Assembly (NCBI GenBank): GCA_950295325.1
Contig: OX485804.1
Coordinates: 22,320,001 to 22,384,000, forward strand
Origin: Polytrichum commune
Taxonomy: Eukaryota > Streptophyta > Polytrichopsida > Polytrichales > Polytrichaceae
Length of the DNA stretch: 64,000 nucleotides
Reading direction: 5' to 3'
The notes under the pieces were generated by a model that was not told where the DNA came from, ran no database searches, and saw only the letters and a program-made list of their open reading frames with translations. A program made the position numbers and the translations under genes. Each line of letters starts with the position of its first letter. The first letter of the stretch is position 1. Shown here piece by piece: positions 14,101 to 26,342 of the stretch.

Positions 14101-15686
14101 TAGGTTACAAAAGAGCGGTGGCAACAAAACTCTAGTGTGGGGGCAAAACGCATACTAATTGTGTAAAGGATCATCATTCAAGTGTCTGCTACCATTTGTA
14201 CTTTCCCATCAATCGCTTAACACTCAAATGTGAAGCATGATGAAACTTGATGGACCAAGACCGTCTCAACACCCCCTCAAGTCTCAAGACCAAAAGACAA
14301 GGACCCACGGAACACTAAAATCATTCCTTATGATCATGCCTACGAAATGAAGATTACACTCGTAGGTAGTGCGATTACATTGTCCTCTCATTCAAAAGAA
14401 ATACAAATATTGATGTGGCTATTTTGTCTTATGCAAGGAAATGCGGAGAATAATCTAAGGCAATTAAGTGGCTTTTAAAATGGACACTCTAAGCTCCGCA
14501 CCCACGTCTCACCGGACATAGAATATGCCCTAAATTTGCAATAAGTATGAGATGAATGGCAAATCCAAATAGAGGTCATAGTCGTTTTCCTCATGATTTT
14601 CGAGTTTCGTATGGAAACTTTAGTCATTGTCAAACCAATGGTCTTTTCTTTTCTTTTCTCTATAGATGGTCATTCACGGTTTCCCAACCTTCTTTAGAAA
14701 GTCGGTGACGGCCTAGAGAATGTAAAATAGTTAAGCAATTATCAACACATATTCTAATTCTTTAAACATGCGTCTTTCTTGTGTCCATTCTTAAATCCAC
14801 ACTTAATTATACACCACTCCTATATAGGTGCATGATTAAGATAAGTAGCTGGATTAGGTTTGCTTATCTTAGGGAAATGTCTAATTATCACTAGCATATG
14901 AGTCCTAGGCAATGGTCCTAAAAGTGAGTTACCATTGTGGTAGATTTGGAGATTTTTCCAGAGACATAGGTCAATTGTGTAGGACTCATGTGCTTGCAAT
15001 GAATTATCGATGAAAGGATGTTGCAAACACAATGCCTATTCCCTCTTTTCTTCTTTTCCCATTTCACATGATCCATGAATGGATCGTTCACTTTTGTAGG
15101 ACATTGAGGTTTGTTATGCAATCAATGAAACTAATGAATTATAAGGTAGACATGCCTAAATAGAACAAAACAATAATATGGGCAACTACATTTGAGAGTT
15201 GCATGGTTATTTGTGGATCTAAAAACTCACACCACAACGACATGTGTTTCAAAGAAATTAAACAACGTGTTCAAATTATGATGATCACTATGGGCTCAAT
15301 AATCAACACGATTGGTGGGATATATATGACCACTTAATGAGCATGAGAATATTCACTTTGACAATGAATTGGATATTCATGTGACCTCCAAAAAAAATAG
15401 ACAAATAGCTACAAGCACAATTTGGTTATGCTAATCATCTCACATGATTTGTGTGTTTCATATGCAAGTACCAATTGCACCAAGTGCATATATATATATA
15501 TGAGCTCAAAGCCATATATGGTACATTCTATTGTGAAGATCAGATGCAAATATGCTCGTATATGACAATTGAGATCAAACACAATTGGTAAAAAAAATTG
15601 TAACATAAGGCCACATATTACATGAATTGGGTGGTTTTAAACACGGTGAAGTAAAACTGACACTACATAGTTTAGGTATGCATTAC
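11151..15686. other. Intergenic AT-rich DNA, no gene recognised
   Basis: I find no supported coding exon, RNA gene or intact mobile element. There is a C homopolymer at 12594-12605 and CT-rich runs near 11281-11305. A block near 14745-14830 (TTGTGTCCATTCTTA) is echoed at 34085 and at 63980, part of a low-copy dispersed repeat. The rest is unassigned. Confidence 0.5.
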
Positions 15687-16100
15687 CATGCATTAAGGTT
15701 GAGGCATCCATAGTCGACCAAGTCTATTTAACCGCTTATTAGGATACATGTAATGCCCACATGGGATGAGATCTATTGTTGGTCTATAATTTTTAGGCAA
15801 ACGGAGTTAAAAAATTTATGTGGTTTTAGCTTGTAATTGAATATCATCAAAAGAGTTTTTGACAACCATCATAGACAAAAATTAGTATTTAGATGAACGC
15901 CTATGGGTTAACCTTTAGATTGACTATGTGTTCCAATAAATTTTATCACTTAAAGATATGTAGCAATCTCTATTTCCATGAAAAAAAACTTTAGAATTTT
16001 GCATTCTTTTTGCAAGAAACATTATTCCCTGCTATCACTCCTCCTAAACATATGAAAATTCTCTTATATTATTAGTTATAGATGCCTCAACCTTAGCAAC
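15687..16100. mobile_element. Possible inverted-repeat element
   Basis: The segment AAGGTTGAGGCATCCATA near 15694-15711 recurs inverted as TATAGATGCCTCAACCTT near 16077-16094, one mismatch in 18. The spacing suits a small non-autonomous DNA transposon. The match does not extend convincingly outwards and no target duplication is visible, so a chance or older inverted repeat is possible. Confidence 0.3.
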
Positions 16101-16163
16101 ATTTAGTTCTTAGGAGGCTCTTAGATGGGTTTGAGCATAAATTGTACTCACAAATAGGTACAT

Positions 16164-16598
16164 CTAAGGTAGCTGACCCATTCCCGACCACCACCCCATT
16201 GCCATAACTTAGAGCAACCTATTTCTCTGCAACACAATATCAATCTTTGATAAGTGCTAACATGTCATTATCAAAAACCAACTTAGACAAATGTTAGTGA
16301 CTAAGTTGACAACTAGGTTTAGTGTGCAAGCATATTTAGGTGCCGCAATGATTGATTATGGGAATCAAGCATTCTCAATTTCATGACCAATCAGTGATCA
16401 AATATGTCATGCGTAAGTTGAAAAGAATATCCATTTTTAAGATTCATAATAGTTTGATCATTATATAAAAACATTATGAATATTTATGAGTCGCTTCTCA
16501 TTTCTATTTCTCTACACAAAGAATTATTCCTCTGATTATACCTAAACTACAAATATGCTAAATTGCTTAAGTGGTCAGTAATGGGTCAACTACCTTAG
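16164..16598. mobile_element. MITE-like element with ~28-bp terminal inverted repeats
   Basis: The left end reads CTAAGGTAGCTGACCCATT followed by CCCGACCAC. The complement of the right end reads CTAAGGTAGTTGACCCATT followed by ACTGACCAC, about four mismatches in 28. The 435-bp interior has no coding potential, as expected for a miniature inverted-repeat transposable element. No clear target-site duplication survives, so the superfamily is left open. Confidence 0.6.
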
Positions 16599-18236
16599 TT
16601 CAAACATCACTATCACGTACTTTTGAATTTTAACCTCATGTTTCTCTCACCTACATTTTGGGTCTGCAGAATAAATACTTTTGTGATACGTGGACACATA
16701 TAAAGTCGTCTATAAGAATGGATATAGCTTTTAGGATAATTTTCAAACCTTCCATTTAAAAGTCTGATATTAGATTCACGAGATTATTCAACCCCACGTA
16801 TATTATATGCAAGGGTCATCAACAATGAATGTCATCCATAGGTTGGGCTTCCTCAATTTAAAAACAAAATGTACAAAAGTGAAAGCTCCAAAAGTCGTGT
16901 CAAAGCTTCAATGTAAAAAGAAAACTTTGGCATTTTTATTTATTTTTGTAAATCTAACTACAAGGTCTACACCTAGAATAGTGGTTTACCATTTGGAGTT
17001 ACATGTTACTATAACTTTTTACCAATAGTATATTTTTACCCATATTATAACATAAATAGATAAAATGTGCATCAAGGGATATGAGAAGATGTCCTTGATA
17101 GAATGATATCGATATTTTAGATTATAAAATCAAATAATCTATAATCATTATTGATTATTTGTAAGTAATGATTTACTTGGTAAAACACAATACTTTTAGT
17201 AAAAAGTTATAGCAACGTGTAAGTCCAAATGGTAGGCCATAGTATACGATGCAAACAGTGTACACTCTTAGCCACAGTGGTTAGCAAATCTTTCTTAGTA
17301 GTAGTTGAAATTGATCGATTTGCATATGAATAGATATATATTTTTGGAATACTACATGTGAGGACCACAAGAATATCCAAAAATCATAACAAATTATCAC
17401 AACCTATGTTACATTAGGATGCATTATAAGCAACTAAAACGTACACCCTAAAGTTTGAGACTTGCATGCTCATCTGGTCAAAAAATGAACTCAATTTCAC
17501 ATAGCAACTTAATCTTATATTTCCTAAATATAAGAAACTTGCAAATTTACCAAACAATAAACAATGGAACATAATCAATGAATTTGATTCATGGATCAAT
17601 ACCACATAGATATTATTCTCGTATAACTGCTTGAACATTGTGCAAACAATCTTGAAACTCAAATAAGTATCTATAAAACCTAAATAATATTCTCATACTA
17701 TATTTATGCTCAAGTGTTTCGTGCATATGACACTAGAAAAAACTGTGAACCTAAAACAATAGAGTCACAATGACAAAGGCCTGGTGATGGCAACACGACT
17801 TGTATGACAAAAGTCATGAAGATGGAGCGTGACTCTTGTCATTTGAGTCATGTTGAAAAGACCCCTTGTCGTTTGGGAAAATGTCATTTAGGCCCCCATG
17901 ATTCCCTTATTTGGAGTGTGAACCGACCTATGAGTGCTTTTCCCTTATGTTTTGTTTGATGTAATGAGAGTACTTCCTTCTCCAATCATGCTAGAATAGG
18001 TAGTGGGCATCAGTGTCAAAGCTTGCATTGTATAAGGTGAGCGGTCATTGTGGTGCTTTAAAAAACCGATGTCGTACAATGGTCACGTACTTTACATATT
18101 GAGGGGTAAATGGAAATCTTCTCTTTAAATTCCAAACAAACACTTGAAGCACAAATTCAAGGATGAACAATCCGGTTCATTTTGTTCACATAGGAAAACA
18201 TATAATGCTCAACGATGTCCACTTTAGGTTTTCACA
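16599..18236. other. Intergenic AT-rich DNA, nothing recognised
   Basis: Short open frames (for example 16807-17028 plus and 17414-17662 minus) have biased, AT-driven composition and match no family I know. No RNA gene, long repeat or regulatory signature stands out. Confidence 0.5.
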
Positions 18237-18238
18237 TG

Positions 18239-18491
18239 TAATCACTACGATGTTTATGGTATTTAGTGTCACTTACTATTTCTAGGTACGATGTGTTAAG
18301 ACTTTTTATACTTTATAAATGTACATTTTTGTCATGTAAAGCCAGTAGTGCTCTACAATAAAAAAGCAATTTATTTGACATTTTTTGGGTAAATAATGAA
18401 TTCTATAGCAATAATATATGGCTAATATATATCATTGTGTAGTTTCATATAGTAAGTGACACTAAGTACCATAAAGAATGTAGTGCACTAT
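18239..18491. mobile_element. MITE-like element with ~40-bp terminal inverted repeats
   Basis: The left arm contains CACTACGATG then TTTATGGTATTTAGTGTCAC then TTACTAT. The complement of the right arm contains CACTACATTC then TTTATGGTACTTAGTGTCAC then TTACTAT. The arms match over about 40 bases with few differences and enclose ~165 bases of non-coding DNA. The CACTAC ends resemble CACTA-type termini, but I see no 3-bp target duplication, so the superfamily is tentative. Confidence 0.65.
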
Positions 18492-18604
18492 GTTGGGACT
18501 ATGTTAGTCCTTGGGAAATGCGCATGAGTTCCAACTTTCATTATTATTCAAATGTCACTTCTTTTATCATCTTAGAATTGCCAATAAAACATATCAAATT
18601 TTGT

Positions 18605-19250
18605 GAACTATTCTAGGCTTGATAGTGAACACAATCAAGCCCCAAGGCCCAAGGGGGCATCTATAATCATTTACGAAGAGACGTAAGGGTCTTCACTCTG
18701 ATAATACATAAAATATTCATGCGCGATTCACAAATAACGAGGAAACTAAGTATGGCCCCAATTTGGATTTGTTGTATTGTTGAGATAACACATATTCAAT
18801 ATCCTAGGACAAAAGTGTTTGTTTTAGTCCCACTTAACCTTACTACGAATGATGGTCTCTGAAGCTCATCTACCTAGTACCTGATAAGTCTTCAAAATTG
18901 TTGAATGACATAAGATACATGGGCCTATTGTGAGCACTTCCAACCCCAAAGACAATTTGACCATTGGACCAGATAACGCATCGCCTCATCCAATTAGCAA
19001 TTGCTATTTATGAAGATTTTTATGACTCATTTCATGTTTCAAAGATCATTTACTGAGAGGTCAGAGTGAAGATTATCTTTCTCCTCAAGTAATCACACCA
19101 AACCCTCCTGGTTGGGTTAACTCTTAAACAAACCCATACACTGAGCACATAGTCCATGTTCCAATCTCATCGTAACATGTGTCCTTTGGTGCCCATCTTG
19201 TAACTACAAGCCTTGCCTTATTATACCACTCAAACAACATAGATATGTAT
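18605..19250. repeat. Dispersed repeat with a diverged copy at 44.3-45.2 kb
   Basis: Two blocks are shared in order with 44265-45180. The first reads CCTATTGTGAGCA...TCCAA, then CCATTGGACCA, then AGCAATTG (18924-19010 versus 44291-44370). The second starts GAGCACATAGTCCA and runs through TAACATGTGTC to AAGCCTTG (19145-19215 versus 45072-45137). The front part (18605-18760, ATAGTGAACACAATCAAG) also resembles 6880-7060 and 15270-15430. It is probably an old transposon of unknown type with no readable coding region. Confidence 0.5.
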
Positions 19251-19398
19251 CCAAGAGTGATCAAGAAGAGTAACCACACAAGGCCCACAATATACACACC
19301 TTTTTATCACACAAATTTGAGAATCAACCACTGGAAAATCATGTGGGACATGAGACACATGCCTGCAATATTGTGAGGCCAAACCACCCACCCTTAAG

Positions 19399-20624
19399 CG
19401 TCCTAGTCCGGGTGAGGGAATGGATATCACATTCATGTTTCCACAACTCCATTATATTTGACCAAATTCGTGAGAATCCATTACATCTCCCATCAATCAT
19501 TGCACACCAATCCATTCCACGATAATATTACAAGCGTTGACAAACGCTCTTCTCTATTATCCCCATCATAACACCCCCTATTGCTACCCCAATATCATTC
19601 ACACCCCAAATTCAACCGCTAATTCTACCATCCAATACTTATTGTTTTCCTAGCTTACTAACGAACTAATTATTTAAACTAATATTAAGTGACAACCTAA
19701 TTAACTATCTATTACCAAGTCCAATGTGGCACCACGGCATTCCCATGTAAGGCCGGCAATTGCCTCCTTATACTAGCTTAACCTTGAAGTTGCTGTCCCA
19801 ACCGGCCTCGGCAGCTGCCTCCTTATATCAGCTAACCTTGACGTTGCTGTCCCAACCGGCCTCGGCAGCCGCCTCCTTATACCAACTGACCTTGAAGCTG
19901 TTGTCCCAACCGGCCTCGGCAGCTGCTGCCTTATACTAGCTAACCATTGAAGTTGCTATCCCAACTGCCTCGGTAGCTGCCTCCTTATATCAGCTAACCG
20001 TTGAAGTTGCTGTCCCAACTGCCTCGGCAGCTGCTGCCTTATACTAGCTAAATATTCAAATCCTAATTAACCACACTAATCCCCTACTTGACCTCACTAA
20101 TTTCCACAAGACCCTCTTACTAATATTCCTACCTAATCACACTAAATCCCCTAATAACCTCTTCCTAATTCACACATTTTTTCTAACACTAAGAGCTCAA
20201 AATCCTAGAGAGGAGGGGGAGAGAGAGAGAGAGGAGAAGAAGAGAGGAAGAAGAAGAGAAGAGAGGAGAGGAGGAGGAGGAGAGGGCACCCAAGACCACA
20301 AACCCCTTAACATTCTCCTACTTAGTAGGACCTTATCCTATCCACTAAATCCTCACCCTCTAAACCAACAAGAGCATGTTCTAATTCAAACATTTAAATC
20401 CAAGGCCCTTCCCCTTGCTTCATCAAACACTACTCACTTAACCAAAACACTCCCTAATGTCACTAAGCTTCTAATTAACCACACAAAATAGGCTTAAGGC
20501 CTAAAACATAAACCACACCAAGCCTCACTCTTTTTATACTTTTGATTGTTTCAATAACACTCCAAATGCAATTCTAAAGAAATTCTAAACATAAAACAGA
20601 TATGAGCACTCATTTTGGGCTCAT
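19399..20624 (-). mobile_element. Second copy of the small LTR-like element (internal part and right LTR)
   Basis: The right part (about 20060-20624) repeats the 1-520 LTR-like sequence, including the purine run (20206-20290), CTCACTCTTTTTATAC near 20525 and a terminal GGGCTCATA. The left part starts at the shared CTAGTCCGGGTGA block. No pol domain is visible. A left LTR is not recognisable before 19399, so the copy may be truncated. Its internal region carries the 54-bp tandem array described separately. Confidence 0.45.
19753..20052. repeat. 54-bp minisatellite, about 5.6 copies
   Basis: The anchor CCTCGG occurs at 19807, 19861, 19915, 19969 and 20023, an exact 54-bp period. Each unit contains TTGCTGTCCCAAC, CCTCGGCAGCTGCC and CCTTATA. 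Units differ by substitutions plus a +1 and a -1 indel that cancel. The array is GC-rich within AT-rich surroundings. No long open frame runs through it, so I treat it as non-coding. Confidence 0.9.
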
Positions 20625-21085
20625 AAATATACGTCACGAGTTCATGCAGATGGTACCAAAACCAACACCCCAAAATCTTGCACAATAAGTGCACACTAGT
20701 CTTGAAAAATGTCCACCGTCTTAACGTCAGGTTCATCTATTAGTTTCGAATCATCCACCAATAAAACTTCGGACCCTTATGACTTCCGCACACGAAACTC
20801 GCAACAACGACACACAATACTCTGGACTTGGGCGAACCAACCCATACACTCGTTCCCTTGTTGGATGCCTAAACCCTTGCCTCCAAGGAACCAGTGTACG
20901 GGTTGGTTTGCCCCAACCCAATACTTTGGTGCCGCGTTGAAACCCCCTTTCCATCGCTAGTAAATGGGGGAAAAAAAACATACAACACTTTACCGATACA
21001 ATAACTCCAATGTACACACGCAGTGCTCAACTACTAAATCAACGGTCCTATCACCACCTACCTTGCAACTATGCAAAAAAAATTC
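20625..21085. other. Intergenic, nothing recognised
   Basis: Short overlapping frames on both strands at 20709-21017 match nothing I know. No repeat or RNA gene is seen. Confidence 0.4.
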
Positions 21086-21614
21086 ATTAAAAAAAGGAGA
21101 AGAGAGAACCCCATTTGGAATCAATTAGTGGAGAATCATATGGAAAATAACAACACAGGGGGGGGGGCACAGGCCTGAAATGTACGTGGGGCGTACATCT
21201 CTGACAGGCAGGCCACAAGCAAAAGGTCTGAGATGTACAAACGAGGTACATCCCGGGCAGCCGGGCCCTCGCCCCACCCCGCCCCACCTGAGTGCCAGCG
21301 GGGAGAGAGACATGCGACAAGAGGGGGATGGGGCGCAGTGCCGGGGGGCCTGAAATGTACGCAAGGGGGACATAACAGGTGAAGGGAGTGGTGGTGGGCT
21401 TGGTGGCAGAGTGTGTCAGAGGGGACGGGGAGGACTGTCGTCCGGCACGTGAATGCGGAGCCCCACCCCACCTGCCCCCTCCCACCCCCCCTTCAACTTT
21501 GCTTTCCCATTTTTCTATTCTCCACCTTTGTTTTTGGCGATCGTTGTTTTCTCGCCCACCATCGACCACCATACTCATTATATCCCGCCTAGTGCGTGCG
21601 TGGCCACACACAAT
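21086..21614. other. GC-rich island with three spaced hairpins
   Basis: Base composition rises sharply here. Three related inverted repeats occur. ATGTACG/CGTACAT closes a 5-base loop at 21180-21198. GATGTAC/GTACATC closes a 7-base loop at 21232-21252. A decayed version lies at 21355-21373. The first and third are preceded by GGCCTGAAATGTAC. Overlapping minus-strand frames across the island are Pro/Ser-rich and look composition-driven. The nature of the island is unknown. Confidence 0.6.
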
Positions 21615-21800
21615 TTAATGCAAATGTGACGTTTTACCAAGCGAAGGCGTTTGTGTTTTATGGTGTTGGAACGACCTATTGAACTCCCAGCACGGTGAAA
21701 ACTAAGCTCCATAGTGAGGCGTTGTTGCACTTTGTGACACGCACTCATCGGGACGATCGGTGTAGGACTTAGAGGAAAACCATGTCCGTTGGAACTCGTG
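21615..21800. repeat. Dispersed repeat, relative at 8240-8430
   Basis: Both copies contain, in order, ACCAAGC, a GTTTTAT block, a CCTATTGA block, a GTTGCACT or ATTGCACT block and a GATAATC/CGATCGGTGTAG block. The copy here is more GC-rich and may be less decayed by CpG loss. The open frame at 21789-22007 starts at its right edge and is not recognisable. Origin unknown. Confidence 0.45.
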
Positions 21801-22095
21801 ACGAGAGAATTGCATAAGTGGATAAAGAAATTTGGTTGTGGACCGGAGGGTTTGGGTCGCCATTTTCGGATGATTGGTAAGCAAAAATGTCTAGTGGACA
21901 ATCGCATTGATTTGGCTGTGCATGTTCTCGTTGTGAGGTGCGATGGGCAAGTTGTACGGGATGTTTGTAATGAAGAAGTTCTCTTCGAGGGATCATTAAT
22001 TTCTTGATAATCTTGCTATGTCACGAGCTTTCAGTAACAAAGGAGAGTTATGCACACTCATGAACCCACAAACGGGCCTTTACCATGTGCATGTA

Positions 22096-22340
22096 GGTGT
22101 GGGTTCACATTAGGATCCCGGTCCAAGAAACTTGGGGTCTAAAACACCCCCTTATGGACCTTCGGTTTGGACTCAAGATTGGACCTGAGCAACAAACTCG
22201 AAGACTAATTTCTCAAACTACGAGTAATTTCTCGAAAGGGGACCGCTAAGATTTAGTAGGATAGTGATGCCACTTTAGCTCCACTTCATGTTTGTTTTGT
22301 GCCTTGAATCTAGGGTCTAGTGTAAGCCCGGGGTGACAAT
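22096..22340. mobile_element. Possible small inverted-repeat element
   Basis: The left end reads GTGGGTTCACATTAGGATCC. A related sequence appears inverted at 22310-22335 (GGTCTAGTGTAAGCCCGGG) and again at about 22910-22935 (GGTCCTAGTGTAAACCCACC). A further similar end lies near 44085-44110. These may be termini of one family, but which ends belong together is unclear. Confidence 0.3.
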
Positions 22341-23950
22341 TATGTTAGATTATGCTAATCTTCGAGAACTCATAATGCTAACGTAGATGACTCAAACTTT
22401 ATGATTACATGAACAACATGCTCTGAAACTACACATCCAATTGAATGGTATCTTGTCTATCAAAGAAGAAAGAGCATTTTGAGCAATGGCTTATTAGTGG
22501 TTAATGATAATAATCATAAAATGGGTATGTGCATTTAGGGGTTGAATGACTTTTAGCCATCATTTGGAAGGTTCATAACTTAACCCAAAAATTTGAAATA
22601 ATACAATGTATTTGTATCATAATGGAGAAGTGACAAAGGTCGGGGAGTGTGTGAAAGCGTCACATAAACAAGTGATATGATGAAGAATTTTTCATATCAT
22701 AATCACCAATAAGATGTTCCCATTTGGCCTCTTATTAATAAAAGTAAATCCCTTATCATTAATGCATAATTAGTTCTAAAGCTTGATTATTATTTGCACA
22801 CCCTTGCATATTATTCAAGAGTTGTCCCCAAGGAGTGTTAACTCCTAGGATCCAAATTTTTGCTCTCAATCAACAAGATCTCTCAATTTTGGACTCTCTT
22901 TGGTCTTGGGTCCTAGTGTAAACCCACCCTAATGTACTCACACACTCCCATGACTAATCCAAGTTGCTTCATGTACCTCTAGCTAACTTTAAATAATGTT
23001 CATCAAGTGGTATTTCTTCAACTTTATGTCGTGCTCTATTTTTCTCCGATTGTTTGGGATGTATTTTGCATCTTTGTGTACTAGCTTATCCACCGGTCAC
23101 TGCACTTATAACCTCATATATGTGTATATATTATGACTCTTCCTTCCATTTTCTCCACTGTTTTTGGCAATTGTTGTTGTTTTCCATTTGCAACTTGCAA
23201 CCATCACTGATGATCTCCTCATGATCTCACTTTGCAGTGGACTCTTAAGATGTTATTAAGACATCTAGAGATTCTTAAGTTGTTTTAGTTAAATTTATCA
23301 TGACATGTGCATATAATTTAGTTACTTACAAACTGCCAAAATTGAGCCAAGTTGTTGCATGCACCTCCAACAAAGTAATGTTCATCAAGTGACATATATA
23401 TATCTTCAACTTTGTATTTTGCTCCAACTTCTTCAATTCATAGAATGTCTTTTGTAATTTTGTTTACAATCAAATAACTCGAGGCTAGCGTATACAAGGT
23501 TACTGCATTTCTTGGGGTGGCAACTCTCCCTTTTGTTTCTAATCAATTGTTTCTAGAACTTCTAAAGGGTAGTTGGTGCCCAATTGGTGATTTGTTCTTT
23601 CACAATGTGGGAAAACATTCTTGGAAAGAGGACATTGAGAGATATCACCAATATGATACAATTGTGTCTAGATCAGAAAAGGTTTGCTTTCTCAAATGTC
23701 ATTTCTTGAAACATTTAGAAACGATTCGAAACAATCAAGAATCAAAATTTCTAAAACATGGGTCACCTTCTAGACCCCCTAGGTGTTGAACATCACCTCT
23801 AAAAAACAAAAAAAACAAAAATTATCACATCTTAGACTTTCTAATCTTAAGCATACTAGCTTATGATACGAAAGTAGCTCCCAAGTAATGCTTCTTAAGA
23901 AAACAAATTAGCACCTCCAAATGAAGCTCTAAAGACGGTGACTCCTGCAA
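22341..23950. other. Intergenic, with a diverged ~385-bp tandem duplication
   Basis: The block at about 22967-23090 (CCAAGTTGCTTCATG, then AATGTTCATCAAGTG, then TTCAACTTT) recurs at about 23350-23480 in the same order and orientation. The 90-residue frame at 23517-23789 has no recognisable domain. No gene is supported. Confidence 0.45.
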
Positions 23951-24640
23951 GTGCCATCCCGGGCTGCACTTAAGCTCATTAAGTGACGACGCTACGCTCG
24001 GCAGAGTTCTGCAATTTGATTAACTTAGCATTCGCTAAGCTAACTCCTCCTTCCTCCTCCTCCTGCACTGGAGCTGCTCCTCGTACATGAACTGTCTGCA
24101 CTGCCGGGGTTTTAAAATCTACTGCACCCTATCCCTGCTTGGTGTTATGAAGTCGTGCACCAGAGTCGACATAATGCACCCCATCATTTGTTTTTGGCGG
24201 TTTTTTAAAGAACGGCTTTGCGGAATTTCCATTTCAATTATGTTCAATGCTGCTCCTCCTCCTCCTCCTCCTCCTCTTCCTCCTCATCACCATCATCAGC
24301 GGCCTGCCCTTGTGCTTGCTTTGCTGTGCTGTGCTCTGAAGCTCTGCACCTCTGCCGCGAATTAACAATGTGCACACAAGTGCGTTGTAAACTGCAGTGT
24401 GGGGCTTATCCTAGGTTGTTGGTTTGTCTGAGATTCGCATGTGTATGGGGGAGCCTCTTCTGATCCGCTTCTCCTCTGCACTCTGCCGCCTGCACTTTGC
24501 AGCGCAAGTCCGGGAGTGTGTCGAGTCTCGAATCGAGGGAGTCTCCCATGAGCTTACTTACACCGGCTCCACTTGCTTACTTACTTACTTGAGAGTTTAT
24601 TTTCTCATGACATGACTAAGGGCCACCTGTTGTTTACTGC
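23951..24640. other. GC-richer low-complexity segment with TCC/CTG-rich runs
   Basis: Composition shifts up here. A (TCC)n run occupies about 24250-24290, and CTGCAC or TGCAC words recur through 24060-24380 and 24475-24510. Frames such as 24087-24365 read as Pro/His/Ser runs from the triplet repeat. It could be an old exon or a gene fragment, but no family is recognisable and no splice structure is clear. Confidence 0.35.
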
Positions 24641-26342
24641 ACCAGCAACCACGCACCGGGAGTCACGACCACCGCTTTCTAACTTCCTTCGTTTGTTGAG
24701 TGATGAGTGGTGGTGGTCCCACTTCACTTGATCACACAAGGTCAACAACAAAAAGAGGATTGACCATGTCACGGAATGGATGAGAAAGTTACGTGGAATC
24801 TCGCATGTCTAGAAATGGGATGATTAGTTGGTGGTCACCATGATTCTATGACGACACCGCCCGAATAGGTGACCGCCCACATAGTTTCAACTGCCATATT
24901 TATGGTATTGGTTCAACTAGATTCTAAAAATACGCTTCTTCATCGATTACAACCTATTTATATTGGAAAAAGAAATAGGTAGAAACGTCGGCCTCGAATG
25001 GACGCAAACGTGAATGAAAGGTTGGTGTGCTAGCGGGCTAATGCCACCATTCGGTGGTGCGCTTAATGTAATTGATGAGATCGAACGTAACCGGTAACTT
25101 GCTTGGTTGGGGACGAGATGAGTAGGGGGATATAGTGGAACAAGCACTTTTAGGGAGTGTTGCAATGTTGGGTTTCAAGTCTGGGTTTGTTAAGGATGAT
25201 GGCAGAGAGGGAGTGAATGGCGGTGGTGTGTAGTTGGGTTTGCATCGTTTTATGTGTCTAGAGGGACGTTTGAAGCAATTGGTAAGAGCTTTGAGGGTGG
25301 ACAAGTGAACTCCTCCTATTGGCCAGCGGTTAGGACAATGAGTGGCCAGATTTGCCAGTTGCTAGTGACGATGGCAACAATGAGTGGGGTGTACTTGTCG
25401 ATTTTTTGTTGCGCGGTTGTTTTTGGAAGACGGTCATGGCAATAGGTGAATTCAATGTAATGGGGTATGATGTTGGTAGTGGGTTGTGTGGGATAGGGAT
25501 TGTGGGTTTGGAGGCCTTCAATGAGAAATATGTCAGGGCGGAAGCCGCATGGGCATGTGGATGGGGTAGAAAGGAAAATGCAAGGAAGTAACCAATGTTA
25601 TCACATGGGGTAGTAGAGGAAGATTTACCATTGATGAGGCATTTTCATTGTGTATGGTGATGGGAGAGGTTGAGTTGACATATTTGTTTAAGACCCTTTG
25701 TATTGGAAACACTATGTAAGTCCACATTACATTATACCATGTGACCACAACTTTTAAAAAGCAATGTGGATTTCTCTTACCTATGATCATAAGAAATCTT
25801 AAAATCATTCTTTCCTCACAACCCTTGGTGACGTGTGTTAAACATCTAGGAGAATGATCATTGGGAAAACAATTCTGGCTTGAAATTTGGGGCCCGGTTG
25901 TGAGCGGTGGAAGTTGTACATGATGTGACTTGTTGTAATTTGTGGCTTGTTGGGGTACTAATCCAACTTGTAATAACCCCCCAATAAGATCCTGTAATAT
26001 TGACCCAAGGCAAATACCGACCCACTGGTGTTTTTTTTTATGTTTTGTTTTTTTGGGCTTCATGAGGGCAAATTGCACCCGAAATCATGTTGTGATTTGT
26101 TTTTCTTGAGAACCAAAACTCGGATTAAAAAATGGAACAAAAAGAAGAAGAGATGGCAACATGGTCTTGCACATTATTGCTAACCCTGCATCAAACACCA
26201 TGTTGTCTTGTCCAGGGAGACTTTGGGTGTAATTGGTCAAGATCCTAATGTTTCCAAGTCCAACCGGATCCGTGTTGTGATCTTTCAGCTTTTCCTTATT
26301 AATTTAAGGTATATTCCATAGATTCCTTTCAAATGATCGGTA
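24641..26342. other. Intergenic, no gene recognised
   Basis: Several short frames on both strands (25038-25591) sit in a G-rich plus strand. A 181-residue minus frame (25533-26078) lacks any domain. Nothing here reaches the level of a gene call. Confidence 0.45.

Noticed and set aside
19753-20052. CRISPR-like array
   Set aside because: Units are contiguous 54-bp tandem repeats without unique spacers, in a plant nuclear context.
21087-21611. 174-codon minus-strand frame and two overlapping frames in the GC island
   Set aside because: Three overlapping frames stay open because of GC content; the translation mirrors the repeated hairpins rather than a protein.
25533-26078. 181-codon minus-strand frame
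   Set aside because: No recognisable domain and irregular composition; it lies in unassigned intergenic DNA without promoter or exon structure.
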